A stretch of DNA of 64,000 nt from Entomortierella parvispora. Lineage: Eukaryota > Mortierellomycota > Mortierellomycetes > Mortierellales > Mortierellaceae. Below are positions 42,972-55,793 of the stretch, one piece after another. The DNA lies in assembly GCA_963573315.1 (NCBI GenBank), contig OY752151.1, positions 868,001 to 932,000 of the forward strand. The letters are read 5' to 3'. The translations under genes and the position numbers were made by a program. Under the pieces are notes generated by a model that did no database searches, was not told where the DNA came from, and was given only the letters and a program-made list of their open reading frames with translations. How positions within the stretch are numbered: position 1 is the stretch's first letter; every line of letters starts with the position of its first letter.

Positions 42972-45309
42972 TTAGAAGACAGCACGCTTGAGCTCTTCGA
43001 CCGTGCGGATCTGGATAGGAGTCTTGATCGACTTGCCAGAAACAATCTCGGCGAGACCCTCACCAGAGTATGTAACCAAGGGCGACAACTCCAGGGTAGG
43101 GACTTCCTCGATTTGCTCATCGTCCTCACCGACAACAATCTTTCCTCCGGCGGCTTCGATGAAGCGTGCGTGCTGTTCCAGAATGTGACGACGAGAAGTC
43201 TCGGGGCAATCCTGTCCGGATCCGGGAGCGTTCTTCAAAGGCGAGAACTCTTCACGGCGATCAACCTCAAAGACAGCCATACGCTCGGTGAAGGGGAAGA
43301 CATCAAAGACGAACAGCTCCAGCTTCATACCGTTGACTTGCTTGGGTGCAACGGCCTCGCCAGTCTGGAAGTCAACGGACTTGATCTTTTTGCGAGCAAT
43401 GTGGTACTCCAAATCTCCCTCGAACGACTCGACCTTGTTCAAAAAGTCAAGAGTATAAAAGTGGTTGACAATGTTGCCGGCTCCGAACGCCAACTGGCCG
43501 TTCTTGGGGTTGATGGCATGGGCAACGTCGTCGTTGATCTCGGAATACTCGACCACGTTGAAGGCAGAGTTGCGAAGGCAAACAACACCAACGGGCTCAG
43601 TAGGGGCGAGCTTGCGCACAACCTTGGCACCGCAATCGGCGTTCTTCTGGACACAATAACCGATAAAGACGGGGTCGGCAACACGGACCAAGCAGTTGTC
43701 GACACAGTAGGCGTGCAAGAACTCGATCTTGCGCTCAGCCATGTTGGCCAACACTCCAGTTCCACGAAGAGCGGCGTAAACACCTCCGTTGCCATCGGGA
43801 GCGACAGCGACCTGCGACTTTGACTCCATCATGATCTTTCCATCGAAGGTCAAGCAAGGCAAAGTACCTATGAGAGAGAGACGCAGAAGCAAAAAAAGTA
43901 AGTAGGGGGTCAAGCTGAATGAGAATAATATACACACACACACGAGATGAGCTAAGTCAGTTTCAGTCTGATGGAATCACCAGCTGGACGGACCGATTGA
44001 TTGCGATTTCCAACCCCGTCCGACAAAGAATAGAAAATAGAAATAGGTCAAGATAGCGATATCCCTCTCAACGTCCTTTGGCTCCGAAAGCCAGGCAAAA
44101 GGAAGCGGGATAACCAGTCGAGCTGGTTCGTGCATGTTCACATTAGAACATTCACTTGCTCACCCAACCCTTGGCCCTCTCTGCCACCTGGAACAAAAGG
44201 AAATCGAACTGGAATAAACGCGCCACCCGGGTCGCACTAGCCCCTTCACCCCGTCCAGTCAAGACGCGATTCAAAACGCGCTTTTGTCGAATGTCCTCGG
44301 TCCTTCTCTCTTTCCCATCGAGGCCCAGACACATGCACTCACTCACACACTCGCAGGCAAGTGAAAGGGACAAAAAAAAAAGCCAGGGTCATTGCCAGGG
44401 TCATTGCCAGGGCAATAGACCCCTCACTTTTTTCTTTTTTTTTTTTGAATTGTCCCTTCGCCTCCTTTTTCTCGTTCCACGCTGCAGGCTGCAGTGCAAC
44501 AACCAACAGTGGGTCGTTTTCCTGCAGGATCCTGTTCCACAGATCACGTTTACTGATTCCCATCCATGACCACAGCAACAACAAAAAAAGTCTAGCAAAA
44601 AAAAAAAAAAAAAAAAAAAAGGCTTTGGGCCAGCATCCTCCCGTTACATACCTTGCTCAAAGAAAACGACGTTGTCACTGCTGACACCAAAGTAGTTGTT
44701 CTCCTGGAAGTAGGCAACAGTGGCGGGGCGGGTGGGTCCGGAGGTCATGACATACCAGGGGATGACGACATTGTCGACAGCGCCGGGCTGCTTTTGGGCA
44801 ATCTCCTGAAGCTTGAGGATGCGCTCGGCCTGGATCTGGAAAAGAGACTTGTTGGAAGGCAAAGAGATGTCGTAGCAACCCTTGGGAGCCGAGGAGCCGA
44901 GACGCGTTCCCTGACCACCGGCCAAAAGAATGACGGCGACCTTGTTCTGGCTGATCTGGTTCAATCCAATGTTGCGCCACTCCTGAGTCTTTTCAACCGG
45001 GGCATCGACGAGAGAGTCAAAGCACTCATCGGGCAATGGGGCGAGAAGGGCGGCCTGGTTGCTGAGCATGGGCGAAGGGCAGGTGGTGGCCTTTTGGTGG
45101 ATCCTGTTGACGCGCTCGACGTTCAAGGCAGAGAGCTGGTCAAAGAGCTTTTCCTGATCCTCGGAGGCAAGGTCATCATAGTAGGTGAAGAGGTGTCCCT
45201 GTCCGGCAGCTTGGTAGCGTTCCTTGAGGTTGCGCACGGCCTCGGAGGGGGAAGAGGCCTCCTGGTGCTGCTTTGGGGTCTTGATCGAGAGCGAAGTAGC
45301 GGCGATCAT
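42972..45309 (-). CDS. UAP1: UDP-N-acetylglucosamine pyrophosphorylase
   Basis: Makes UDP-GlcNAc from UTP and GlcNAc-1-phosphate in the cytosol, the donor for chitin, N-glycans and GPI anchors. Two exons, 45309-44652 and 43867-42972, give 517 aa (human UAP1 is about 505-522). Catalytic nucleotide-binding motif LAGGQGTRLGSSAPKGCYDI at about residues 120-140; WYVMTSGPT and FFEQGTLPC across the splice; PDGNGGVYAAL and the conserved PVFIGYCVQKN and VVEYSEI blocks follow. The C-terminal domain ends EELKRAVF. The intron (783 bp) is unusually long for this window and holds short repeats and a long A run. It supplies substrate to the same glycosylation pathway as Ost1 nearby, though nothing suggests clustering for that reason. 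Confidence 0.97.
44383..44414. repeat. Tandem 13-bp repeat in UAP1 intron
   Basis: gccagggtcatt is repeated two and a half times (ccagggtcattgccagggtc...), ending in ccagggcaat. It lies within the 783-bp UAP1 intron beside an A10 run and a T10 run. Confidence 0.7.
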
Positions 45310-47418
45310 GTTGAGATATGAGAGAGGGTCCGGAGGTTGAAGAGAAGGTGTGGGAGATGAGCAAAGGATGGAATGAGGATGAAGAAAGAGAGAGAGGGAA
45401 GGAGGGGTGGCTCTGGGTATATGAAGATGAGGATGTGAAGATGATGAAGAGGGAGAGAAGAAAAGAGAGATGAAAGAAACGAGATTTGGTTTTTTATGAG
45501 GAGGGACACAGGGACAAAAAAGAACAGAGCGGGTGCAGAAAAGAAGAAACGAACGGAGGGAGTGAGAATGAATGATTGAATGAGTGAGATGAGAGGTGAG
45601 AGCCCTTCCCTCTCTTTCTCTCTCTCTCAGAGTACTCTCTCTCTCTTTCTGGGCTGGACTGGACCGGACTGAACTGAACTGTGGCACGACCAGAGAGCTA
45701 AAAATAAAGGAACGGCCTCTTCTCTATTCTTTTTTTATGAATATGAACGACAGCTGGCTGGGTGCAGTGCAGGTGCAGGTCGAGCTGTCCATGGGGCACC
45801 ACCTTCTTCTTTCTCATTCTCATTCTCATCACGGTGCAGATCAAGATCGGCTCTTTTTTTTTCTTTGTCCCTGTTGTGCTAGAAACGAATCACGCGCACT
45901 GGGCAAATGGGATGCCACCACAGACAAGGGAAATGAAACGGCATCATGATGGCAACAAGATGAGCGTGATGCTGCAATAGAATAGGCACTCTCGTATTCA
46001 ATGGGCTGCAAAAGTGGTTCCGTTGCTTGGAGCTTGGACAATTGACCGCGGGGTATTTTTAGACGGTCAATAAATCCGTGTCTGTGTACACCCAAAAAGC
46101 AGGTCCCTTGCCTGTGTCTCCGCAATCGGCTCTGCCTCACCACTCTGCCTATCTATCACCTCTGCCCCTTCCTTTCTACATCTGATTGTTTTTGGTGCCT
46201 TGATGGCTGTGCATGATCATCAAGATAACAACAATGACGGCTCTTTCCCGTTCTTGGTCAGGATGAGAACTAGTGAGGATACACTCTAGGAGGTTGCCTT
46301 CCTCTCTCTACCGTTTTCTTGTCTTATCAGTCGAAAGCTCACCATGCCTGATAATGAATAAGAACTGATCATACCCGAAACCAGGACAGTCAAAAAAAAC
46401 CACCCAAAGACCCACTCTTGACTTTTTTCTCTTCTCTCTTCCCCAGTCCAAATCAGAATCATCCTGCTCTGCTGGAAGATAGAAAGGCCAACGAGATGCA
46501 AAGCCTCTGTACCTGCTACAGTAAATGAAGAGATGAGAGCTCAGTGTTGTAATCTAAAAACCCAACTTGATGTCTTGATCAATGAATTAAATTGACTTTT
46601 TTTTGCTCTGTCGAATCACACACAGTCCACGGATACTTTTTTTTTCCTGTTCCCTCTCCCTTTGCTTACTTTGCCCACCCTCCCTGTGTGGTCAATTGCA
46701 CAGAAAAAAGCTGTGCAATAAGATTCGTTTTTTCAATTGATTGAAATAAACGGGGGTCGTTCTGCCGCTGTTAACACTCCTTGTCAGCCTAATCATCGTC
46801 GAGGGACAGCCAATGGATCACTGTCGTGACTGACTCTCTCAAACGTGCAATTGCGCCGAACCCATACAGACTTATGGACTTTTGCCGTCCACCACCCCCC
46901 TTCGGCCAGGTCAGTGGACAAAAGCGCACGCGGAGAATTGCAATTCAAAGACAGTAAAGGGGCAACTGCATTGTGTTGAACAAAGATACTAGAGGACCTT
47001 TCCCGTCCCTCACTCCGTGTTTGTTCCTCTAGTCAACCGGCGCGCGTGCCATGAGTCGAGCTCGCTTCCAGAACAACAGGGGATCATCCCTCGGACTTTC
47101 TTGAAGGAAAGAAAGAATGGCTCTGGCCCCCTTCCCCCCTCTCATTCTTCATCTACTGTAGTTCCCAGAGACAAAGTGGGGCAGAAAGATCAAAACGGAA
47201 ATTATCTCTCTGTGTGCTCTTTCCTAGCCCAAAAGCTACTGAGAAGGGGAGGTAGATCCTGCAGGCTATTTATGGGATGATGCTTATGATGATGGTGATA
47301 ATGACAATGACAATATACATATTCGGATTTGAAGATAAAGAGTTTCGGTGCAAAGCTGCGACATGTTCTTTTTTTATTTTTAACTAGGTAAGCATCCTTC
47401 CCCACAAAAAATGCATAT
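45310..47418. other. 2.1-kb intergenic, no gene seen
   Basis: 45310-45720 is a CT/GA-rich promoter and leader region of UAP1. The rest (45720-47418) contains no recognisable coding region; a short GATGAT/GACAAT-rich stretch lies at 47276-47312 in the 3' region of the next minus-strand gene. Confidence 0.5.
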
Positions 47419-50300
47419 CTACAAATGCCCATCATTGATCTTGCCTTCAGGGTATCTATCACTAACGACGCCCAAGTGGAGAATACGGCAGCCGCTCTGG
47501 CACACTGGATCAACAGACTTGCCCACCACAATACCATCCTCCGGCGCAAAATAACGATGTTCCTCCATTCCAAAAATGTTGTGCAACGTCGCAATGAGCT
47601 CGCCTTTTCTAACCCAGGTATTAACATCCGGCAACACATTCAAAATGCCGCCTCCTTTGGTGAAGATCCAGTACTATATTTTCAAGTCAAAAAGAAACGA
47701 TAAGAGGAAAAGGTCAGTATCTGCACTTTTGCTTATCTGCTATCAGTCCACCGTGTTTTTCCTCCTTGGACATGCAGGGACGCCACAATTGGGCTGTTTC
47801 CCTTTTTTTTCTTGCTTACACTCTTGGCGCAAACAACCGGGTCATAGTCCTGGACTTCATGGTCATCTTCAATCATTTTCAGGTGACTCAGGATATTGGT
47901 TACACCCAAGATGGCGCTTTTAACAAATCTTTTCTGGAACCGGGAGGGGTCACCAATCTCGACCGTGATAGCCGGAATGTTGTACTCTTGCATCGCTGCG
48001 CCACGAAGCGATCCGTCAGGCGAGGTGTTGTGAACAATGATCTGTGGGTTCTGGAGACGCGCCATGTGTCGCGTAGTCGGGTTCTGCATGTTGGCGCGGA
48101 CATACAGTGAATTGACTCGTCCCTTGGATGCAGTATGAAGGTCGATGAGATGCGTGAAATGACGAATGATCCTTGTCATCAAATTGTAAGAATACACTTG
48201 CGAGGTCGTGCCGTCCTGTTTTCTGTAAAAGAAAAGACCTTTTTTGTTAGCTAATGGCTTCGCTGAAAAAGACCAATCTCGATTCATATTCACCCACCCT
48301 GGCATGAGTCGGTTCAGATCTGTTCCATCGCTAAAACCACGCTGTTGAGCCAAATATCCAGGGACATTGGCAACAGGTACGGCAACCACAATTCCATGAA
48401 GTGCCTTGCATTGAATCTCTTGGAGTACAAGGCGATGGGTCAGAGGGATTCCGTTGAGTTCGTTTCCGTGCAGGGCAGCCGTCTAATTAGAAACAGCGAC
48501 AAAAATTCACATGGGGACAATAAAGTTTAAAAAGTAAGCCCCCCATGGTCATCGGACTTTGGAGTGACTCAATGTGCACCATCGAAAGTTTTGGTTTCGG
48601 CCAACGGCTCTCTTACCAAACCCACAACGGGACCCGGTCGGACTCCTTTGGCTACAATCACGGGTACACGAATCGGAGTACTCATAGCATCCTCTGCTAG
48701 GACAACCCAGAGGCGCGTCAGACGTCCTGAGGGTAAACCATCTAGGTCTAGGTCGTCCCAAACAGGATAGTCTTTTGGATCCACATTTAGTGCCAATGGG
48801 GATGGCATTTCAGGCACCACTGGTGTACGCTTTCTCCACAACTAGGTGAATTCAGGGGAGTGGAAAAAGGGATAAAGTTGTCAATAGACTGACTCCCAAT
48901 AGCAGTACCATGGAAATACAATTGCAAATAACCCTCTTACCGTTCTGGCTTGAGCCAAGAGGCGCTCGTCCTTTTCGCTCTTTGCAAACGTCTTTTCAGT
49001 CACCATCTTCCAAAACTCAAGGCACAATGCCGACACTCCGCCATAGTAATTGTGGTAAAATACACTCTTGGCGTGGGTGTTGGGCGAGTGCACATGTCGG
49101 ATAAAAGGCTCCTGCGGGTGAAGACTCGCAGCCGGTTCTGGATAGCTGCTTGGCAAGTAGATGGTGGGGGTGCTTCGACCGTGGATACCTAGTGCACTGA
49201 ACATGGACAATGGGCCAGCGGCATCTGAATCGACTGAAGTCCCAAGGTAGGTAAGAGCCTCTTGGCTGTTTCCGTTATGGAGGCTGTTGTGGTTACCCTG
49301 CTCTGGAAAGAGGATCGATGAATCTACAGACGAGGCGCCTTCTGCTGGAGAATGGCAGCCACGATACTGCTTGTCAAACTTTTTGATAATCTTTTTGAAC
49401 CCAGTGATGTTCGTCTGACTGAACTCGAGAAGATATTCAAGATTCAAGATCAAGACTGTCAACTCTGCGCGCCTATCATTTAGGCAAAAAACGTAAGGTT
49501 TACGCTGTGGTCAGGATAGGCCCCAAACATGGGTTCATATCATGCCACCAAGGTCCACCTACCATTGCTTCAGCTCTGCAGGTGTAAAGTTGGAGCGCCA
49601 CTAAAAAAGATTGATCCGATCAAAAATGTGGACAAGGAATGAGACGTTTGTTAGACGTTTGTTGAGTTGGCATGGTCTCTGAGTACAAGGCACAAGCAGA
49701 TCCTTTTTTTAAAACTTACCGCTGCATTCAGACGCTCCATGGTCGCCCCAGCAACCCGTTCCTGGGCCTCATATCTTGCATTCACTTTTTCCAGCTCGGC
49801 CCAGAGTAGGGCTTTGAACCCTTCGACAATGAGACCGATGCTTGCCTCTCGTGCAGGAGCTTCCATACTCTTAGAGCTGGCAGTTGATGCAAGAACCTTG
49901 TTGTCTTGACCAACACTGGTCAAGGACTTTTGGGTCAATGGGACATTGGGGCTTTCAGAGTCTGCATCCATGACCGCCTCCTGACTCTCAGGTGAGCTCT
50001 TAACTTGATCGAGTACGGGCTCGATGTCTTGATCTGTTTCGTTGCCTGCTGGATCTGCTTGGGCATGATCATGGTCTGCACTCTCGAGCGAGCCTAGAGG
50101 CTCTATGATGAGAAACAAGCATGCATTAGATCCGATGACTGCACTGTATCGGAAGACGCTCAAGCAAAATGTAGGCAATGGTACTTGCCAGCAACATCTT
50201 TGAACGAGGATTTGATGAAGTGTTTCAAGGACTTGTAGTCGAGGTAATAAGGTGCCCAACTGGGGATGCTCCGAAGAGCGAGCTGTTTGGCAAACTTCAT
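47419..50300 (-). CDS. SPX domain fused to a succinylglutamate desuccinylase/aspartoacylase (AstE/AspA, M14-like) domain
   Basis: Eight exons (50300-50189, 50102-49720, 49600-49563, 49472-48941, 48841-48617, 48482-48298, 48222-47820, 47673-47419) give 710 aa. SPX half (about 1-235): [28 protein letters not shown], an inserted acidic loop, [17 protein letters not shown], and [20 protein letters not shown] with KFDKQ, i.e. the Lys cluster that binds inositol pyrophosphates. A linker of about 180 residues follows. The zinc acylase half (about 420-710): ALHGNELNG (His and Glu ligands), [18 protein letters not shown] (third ligand), the catalytic Glu in [12 protein letters not shown], and a C-terminal beta domain [20 protein letters not shown]. 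The active site looks intact. SPX would sense phosphate status; the acyl substrate cannot be told from sequence. The first intron appears to be GC-AG. Confidence 0.88.
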
Positions 50301-51250
50301 GCTGGGTTGAATTCAAGTACGGTCAGGTACAAGGAAAGAGAAGTATATAAGCGAGGGTTAAGACCAAGCAATGAAGTGAATGTGAGGAAATGCTAATGAG
50401 CGATGAAGGGAATGAGGGAAGGAGAAAAAAGAAAAGAAAAGAAAAGAAAGAGAAGGAGGAAGGAGTCCTCGGAGCTAGTGGCTCACATCCCCGTCCATCT
50501 CTCAGACCTAGCCTGTCCCTGTTTGGCCGAGCGAGTGTGACCATGGGATGAATGACCATTGGCCAGGGCCGGGTTGAGTGTGCTTTGCCCTTTGCTTTCC
50601 TCTCCTCCCAGATCATCTCGAGACGAGATATCTTTGGGGGACGGGGGTGGCAAGAGATGCCTGGGTGGGTGTGGTCGCACACAAGATGCAACCTAAGCCA
50701 AACGCAGGTCCAGTGAGCAGCGAAGCAAAAGAAAGCGCACGCACGCACGCACGCAAACCACAGCAGGGGATGCAGCAACGTGCAGGCAGGCAGGCAGCAG
50801 GCAGTGCAAAGGCAAAAGCGCGTCTGTGCCCCTTAACCATGGGTTGACAGTGCACACCCTTAACTGGCGTCCTTCCAGCTCCTGTCCCCATTCATGGACG
50901 GTCAGACCCTGCCCGCTCTCCGTCCGTCTCTCCGCCCGTCTCGGCTGCGATCGGTATTCATTTGACACTCGTCTCGCCTCGGATCCAGGATTTGTGTGCG
51001 TGTGGTGCTTGGCCTTTCGTCTTTCGTCTCTTCCTCTCCCTCTCTTCTCTCTCTCACTCACACTCTCGCTGCATTGCATTGCACTCTCTTCCTCTCCTCT
51101 TCCTTGCTTCTCATCCCTCCTTCCCTCCTTGTCTCACCCTTTTTCTCTCTCTCTCCACTCTCTACTCTCCACTCTCTACTCTCCACTCTCTACTCTCCAC
51201 TCTCCAACGACATATTCCTCTTCTAGTTCCAGTTCCAGTTCCACACTGCA
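50301..51250. promoter_or_regulatory. 950-bp divergent intergenic, SPX-AstE / acyl-CoA-binding protein
   Basis: Two genes start in opposite directions. It includes CACGC repeats at about 50738-50753, a GGCA run at about 50782-50800, and a pyrimidine-rich tract with 14-bp units (actctctactctcc, about 3.5 copies at 51157-51205) just upstream of 51251. No TATA box is clear. Confidence 0.45.
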
Positions 51251-53948
51251 ATGGCTGCAACCAGTCCATCCTCCAGCTCTCCCCCACCGACATTCCCCCC
51301 ATCCTTCTCGCCCACATCCCCATCCTCCCCTCGCCGGTCCCTTTCCCAGGCTGCCGTCCGCTCCCGCTCCCCTCCACTCACTCCCTTGCCCGCCCTCTCC
51401 ACGACCGTGCCCGGTCTGACACCGTTCGACCGCGCAGTCCATGTTGTCAATGTCAGCAACCGCGCCATAGCCGATACCCATACCCTTCTCAACTCCAGCA
51501 CCGGTAGCAGTAGCAGTAGCGACAGTAGTAGCGGCAGTGATGTCGTCTCTTTCACTCCCGAAGAACAACTCTTGGTAAAAACTTCTTTTTCATGTTTTTT
51601 GTCGTGTGCTTCTTCTCTTCATTTGCTGTTTCACGATCGAATGGCTCATATCCAACGAAAATGAAGAGATCTTCCCGCATGTGAAAGTGACTTAAAGACT
51701 ACTTTTCTCTTTCTCTCTCTCAGCTCTATGGAGCTTACAAGCAAGCGACTAAGGGTGATGTGAGAGGCATCAAGCCCACTTTATTTGAGATGACTGCCAG
51801 GAGCAAATGGCAGGCATGGGCCAACATGCGCGGCAAGACTACAGCCGAGGCACAAGATACCTATGTGGATCTGGTTGTGGGCGTGAGTCTTTGAAGATGA
51901 TTCCTGCAAAGCCAATCATGGATTAAGCCAACTCTGGACGGAAATACCTAACTTGCCTCTGCCACATGTTTATCTTGCTCTAGTCGTTGACGAAACCAGG
52001 AAGCCATCCGGATCACCACCTGTTGTCCGAGGAGATAACGCAAAGGCCCTCCCGATCGTCTTCGCCGACATTCTCGACTCTCAACGCTGAAAAAGAGCTG
52101 CCACCGGTTCTCGACCAGGACTCTTCGTCCTCATCCTCGGCATCTCCCTCGACAGTTGATTCCGTCTCCTCCCCCTCCTTGCACCCACCCTCGACCCGTG
52201 AGGGCTCTTTTAGTCACTCGATTCGGTCGACCGCAACAGAAAGAGAAGGGCTTCGATCGGCTGCAACTTCTGTCTATGAGCTTGCAAGCGACAACATTGT
52301 CGACAGTGAAGCAGAAGATAACGATGAGGCTCTCAACGAAACAACGGACAACAATGATCTGGGATACCGTGAAATCACGGAGACCGTGGTCGAGGAAGAG
52401 ATCCTGGATGATGAAGCATATGAAGCAGAAGTGCAAAAGTCAAGGCCCGTTTCTATGCAGGTTGGTCAAGACCGTATGCAGGAGAAGACAAAAAGAGCAA
52501 AGGATGAGGCGATAGTCTCAAAATTGGAGGAACACGATGAAAAAGAAGACGGCAGGGACAACAACAACGACGACGATGATGACAGTGACAACAGTAACGA
52601 CGATGACGATGACGGCGACGATGTTTACCAGTCGTCTGAAGAATACGACGCAAGCGAGCAAGAGGAGCGGATAAAGGAAAGTCGACCGTCCTCCCATTTA
52701 CCACCGGCTGCTCCGATGCCGTCCCCACAACCACGGCGTCAGGACGCAGATGTTAAAGAGTTCGTTGATGAAGGCGTATTTGACGCTGAAGACGAGGATG
52801 AGGTTATCAAGGAAGACGAGGGTAAACTCATTGACGAACTCATTGACGTCAAAAACCAAGAAACCCCTCAACTGCAGGATGGTGCATCCGACATCGCCAC
52901 CAAGGAATTGAAGGAATCGGGATCGCCAAAGGTTGAGCCTTATCGCGTCTTTTCTCTCCACAATACGACTACCTCTCCTGAGGCCGAGGCGCCAGTGATT
53001 TTGGAACGACCAAACAACATTCAAAGACAACCTGCAGTCCACCACTCTTTATCCGCTCCCTCGTTAGCTCAACCCTCATCCATGGAAGGATTAGTGTGTC
53101 CAGTGTCCAAAAAGACGGCTGCATCAGGCGCCATGTGCCCAGCCGCCATGTTTGCACAGGCTAGGACATCAGCAGCGTCAGGAACAGTGCCTGCAACGGA
53201 AACGGGAAGAAAAACACCCACCAATGAATCGAACACTGTCAACGAGCCGACAGACCGTTCCCAGTCCTCGTCTCTCCATCAGCGATCAGTCACCGAACCT
53301 GCGTCCACAAACTTGACAGTAGAGCCAACTCGCCCCATTTCGTCATCGGCAGTGAATGCGGCCACCAGCCAAGGCAAGAGGATTGGCCAGGGAATTGTAT
53401 CAAGATTCTCTGCTTTGAGAAGTAGTTTGGCAGCGGCCTCTGCCCGTGCTACTTCTTCTGCACTGTCCGCTGGATCCAGTTCAGTGGTCCCCAAGAACCC
53501 CAATGCAGTGGTCGTGCGAGATCAAGTGACGAATCAGCCCGTGACGGTGGTGTGTCCACATTTGGTGTCGACTCAGCTTCTGGAGACGGAGGTAGTTCGC
53601 CTACAGACTGACATTTCTGTCTTGCACGAACGATTGGATTTATTGCAAGAATCACTCAAGATAAAATCACAGACCCAAGCATTGGAGCGGAGGTCGGCCA
53701 GGGGCATCCTCAAGCTGATCCTGCGCCAGGGCTTGATCAATGCTGTTCTTTTACTGATTGTGTTTGCAGTGCTCTACAAGCGAAAGAGTCCAATTGCTTT
53801 TGCCATCCTGGCCTATGTGGGCCAGGGAAGGAAGGAAGGCGAGGCCGGGTGGAGGGCGTTGATGCGATGGACTGCAGATCTTGTGAGACGTGGACAGAGA
53901 AATCAACAATACGTCCTGAATGCTGGTCGACGGAATGGCTATTGGTAG
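51251..53948 (+). CDS. Acyl-CoA-binding domain protein with C-terminal membrane anchor (ACBD5-like)
   Basis: Three exons, 51251-51574, 51724-51882 and 51984-53948, give 815 aa. The ACB domain lies at about residues 58-162: FDRAVHVVNVSN, SFTPEEQLLLYGAYKQAT, KGDVRGIKPTLFEMTARSKW and AWANMRGKTTAEAQDTYVDL. A Ser-rich insertion lengthens the first loop. Then comes a long acidic, disordered middle with an Asp/Asn run (about residues 345-375), a short Cys-containing block (VCPVSKKTAASGAMCPAAMF), a coiled coil (LLETEVVRLQTDISVLHERL and following residues), and one membrane segment near the C-terminus (INAVLLLIVFAVLYK). The order ACB, acidic linker, coiled coil, tail anchor matches ACBD4/5, which tether ER to peroxisomes and bind very-long-chain acyl-CoA. 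An FFAT motif was not clearly seen. Confidence 0.88.
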
Positions 53949-55793
53949 ATCATAACAATTAAAAAAAATCGTGTAGAAATTTTCAGATCCAAAAGAGATT
54001 CTCGTACGCCGACTATGGTCAGCGGTCTGAGGCATGGAACCATGGAGATATTGGATAAGTGAAGCCAGGAACGGCCATAAAAAGAAACAGAAAATGAGGC
54101 AGTTGATGTTTTATTCGGAGAGGCCAGCTTTGATCTTCTGAGAGACTCCCTGATGTTGGTATTCCTGTCTGTGATGCTGAAATTCTGTGCCAACTTTGAA
54201 AGGTGGCAGTTTAAGTTTCTCATTGCCCATGATAACAATGTCGAAGAGCATGCAGACGTCGTCAGAGGTTGAAAAAATGTTACGAAAACACTTTTGGCGG
54301 TTATTTCTTTCCTGTATATCACTGCAAGCAAGTTTTTATGTCTCTCATCCTTGTGAAGCGGGAGATGAGCATGCAAGACGCTCCGCGAGTGAAGCAGGTA
54401 GATGCTCGAAGTGGCAAGATAGTGTGCGGATGGCCAAAGCGTGACCGAAGCATGCGGAAACACGTCGGAAAGTAGTAGACTTTCTTCTCATTGCGGGTGA
54501 TAGCAGAGCGTAAGCGATTTTCTCAAGATGCAAATATCTTGCTATATCCTTGGCATCTTCATGTCAGCGATTAGAAAAGACTCTCCAAAGCTATGTCCCA
54601 CATTGAAAGCCAAATCCACAAAGTGTCATCCAGACGAGTCAACAACGCGACGCGTAACCAGGATCTTGAATTGCTCACCTCCTATATCAGTCAGCATCGT
54701 CCGGTCGTTCCACATGAAAGAGCCAGACCTTTCAAAACGGAGTTGACCGGCGATGAGCACGCCTACTGTGCACCTCATACACGGCTTCTCAACAGAAAAC
54801 TGGAGATATGGGTTAATAAGCTGTTACCAAGCACAATATTTACATCTTTGGTAACAGTCTTGTCAGTCAGGGAGTAAATGCTGGGCGATCTGGAAGAACT
54901 GAGAAACATGGCGCAGAGCCAAAGTAATTATCAAGGCTGTGCTGCCGCTGCCCGTGTTTGCACTGCAGTGAGAGTATAGAGAAGTATCGACCTTCAGTAA
55001 AATTGGGATCAGCTCCTGATGCTCTTTGATGGGCTTCCGGCCATATTTACGTGACTCATAGGCTTTCGGCTGGTGCAAAGAAGTGGGAGCTGAAAGGGTA
55101 TACAAACAACCCATCTAAACCTTGTCTTTCACGGCGTGTGAAAAGGCATCAAGGCGTATATTGTCCTGAATTCCTCTGAAGGCACTGCGTCTCCTGGGGA
55201 AGGCCGATGGGCTTGAAGTTGATCATGTTGGTGACCAGAACATGCAACCAAAAGCGAGTGGGGGATTATTGGCTGGACAATGAAAAGATCCTCGGGGCTG
55301 GGAGTTCCTCGCTTGCCAGGGCTACCTCCTTACCAAGTTCAAAAGCAAGCACAGTGTCCAGCAGGGTTGGGAACTATCACTTTGAAGGCAAGTCCATAAA
55401 CACAAACGTAGACATTTTATCGACGTGGTGTAGCTTGTCGTTTTGCAAACGCTGTATTGCAACTGCTTTTCTCCCAACTTGACACCAAGGAATGCGACAA
55501 GGGCTACTTCTTCGCCGTGGTTTTCTGTCGCTTTGCGAGGTGGAGTCGCCTGGGACAATTAGATCGTCAGTCATTTCTGAATGTGATGTGGATTGGCCGG
55601 TGTGCTAGGAAAGAACAGAGAGGGAAACAGTCGATGAGCATCCTGCACTCGACCAAGAAGATTCAGCCAAAGGTGGGTTTGGGACATGAGTGTGACACTT
55701 TTGCTGCAGTGCACAGGGAAAAGGGTTCTTTGCAGGGCGTGGAAACATGTCTCCAAGTGTGTCCTGCAGACGGAACGTCATTTTTTGTACTCA
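53949..55793. other. Decayed sequence, fragments of unknown coding origin
   Basis: No intact gene. On minus, about 54111-54270 reads DDVCMLFDIVIMGNEKLKLP then PPFKVGTEFQHHRQEYQ to a stop, and about 54863-55114 holds another open stretch (KYGRKPIKEHQELIPILLK). These look protein-like in composition but upstream frames are broken, so they are probably relics of a gene or transposon I cannot identify. Confidence 0.4.

Noticed and set aside
42936-43823. 295-codon plus-strand frame inside UAP1
   Set aside because: Antisense of a well-identified UAP1 exon; no motif of its own.
44653-45321. 222-codon plus-strand frame over the first UAP1 exon
   Set aside because: Antisense shadow; Gly/Val-rich with no family resemblance.
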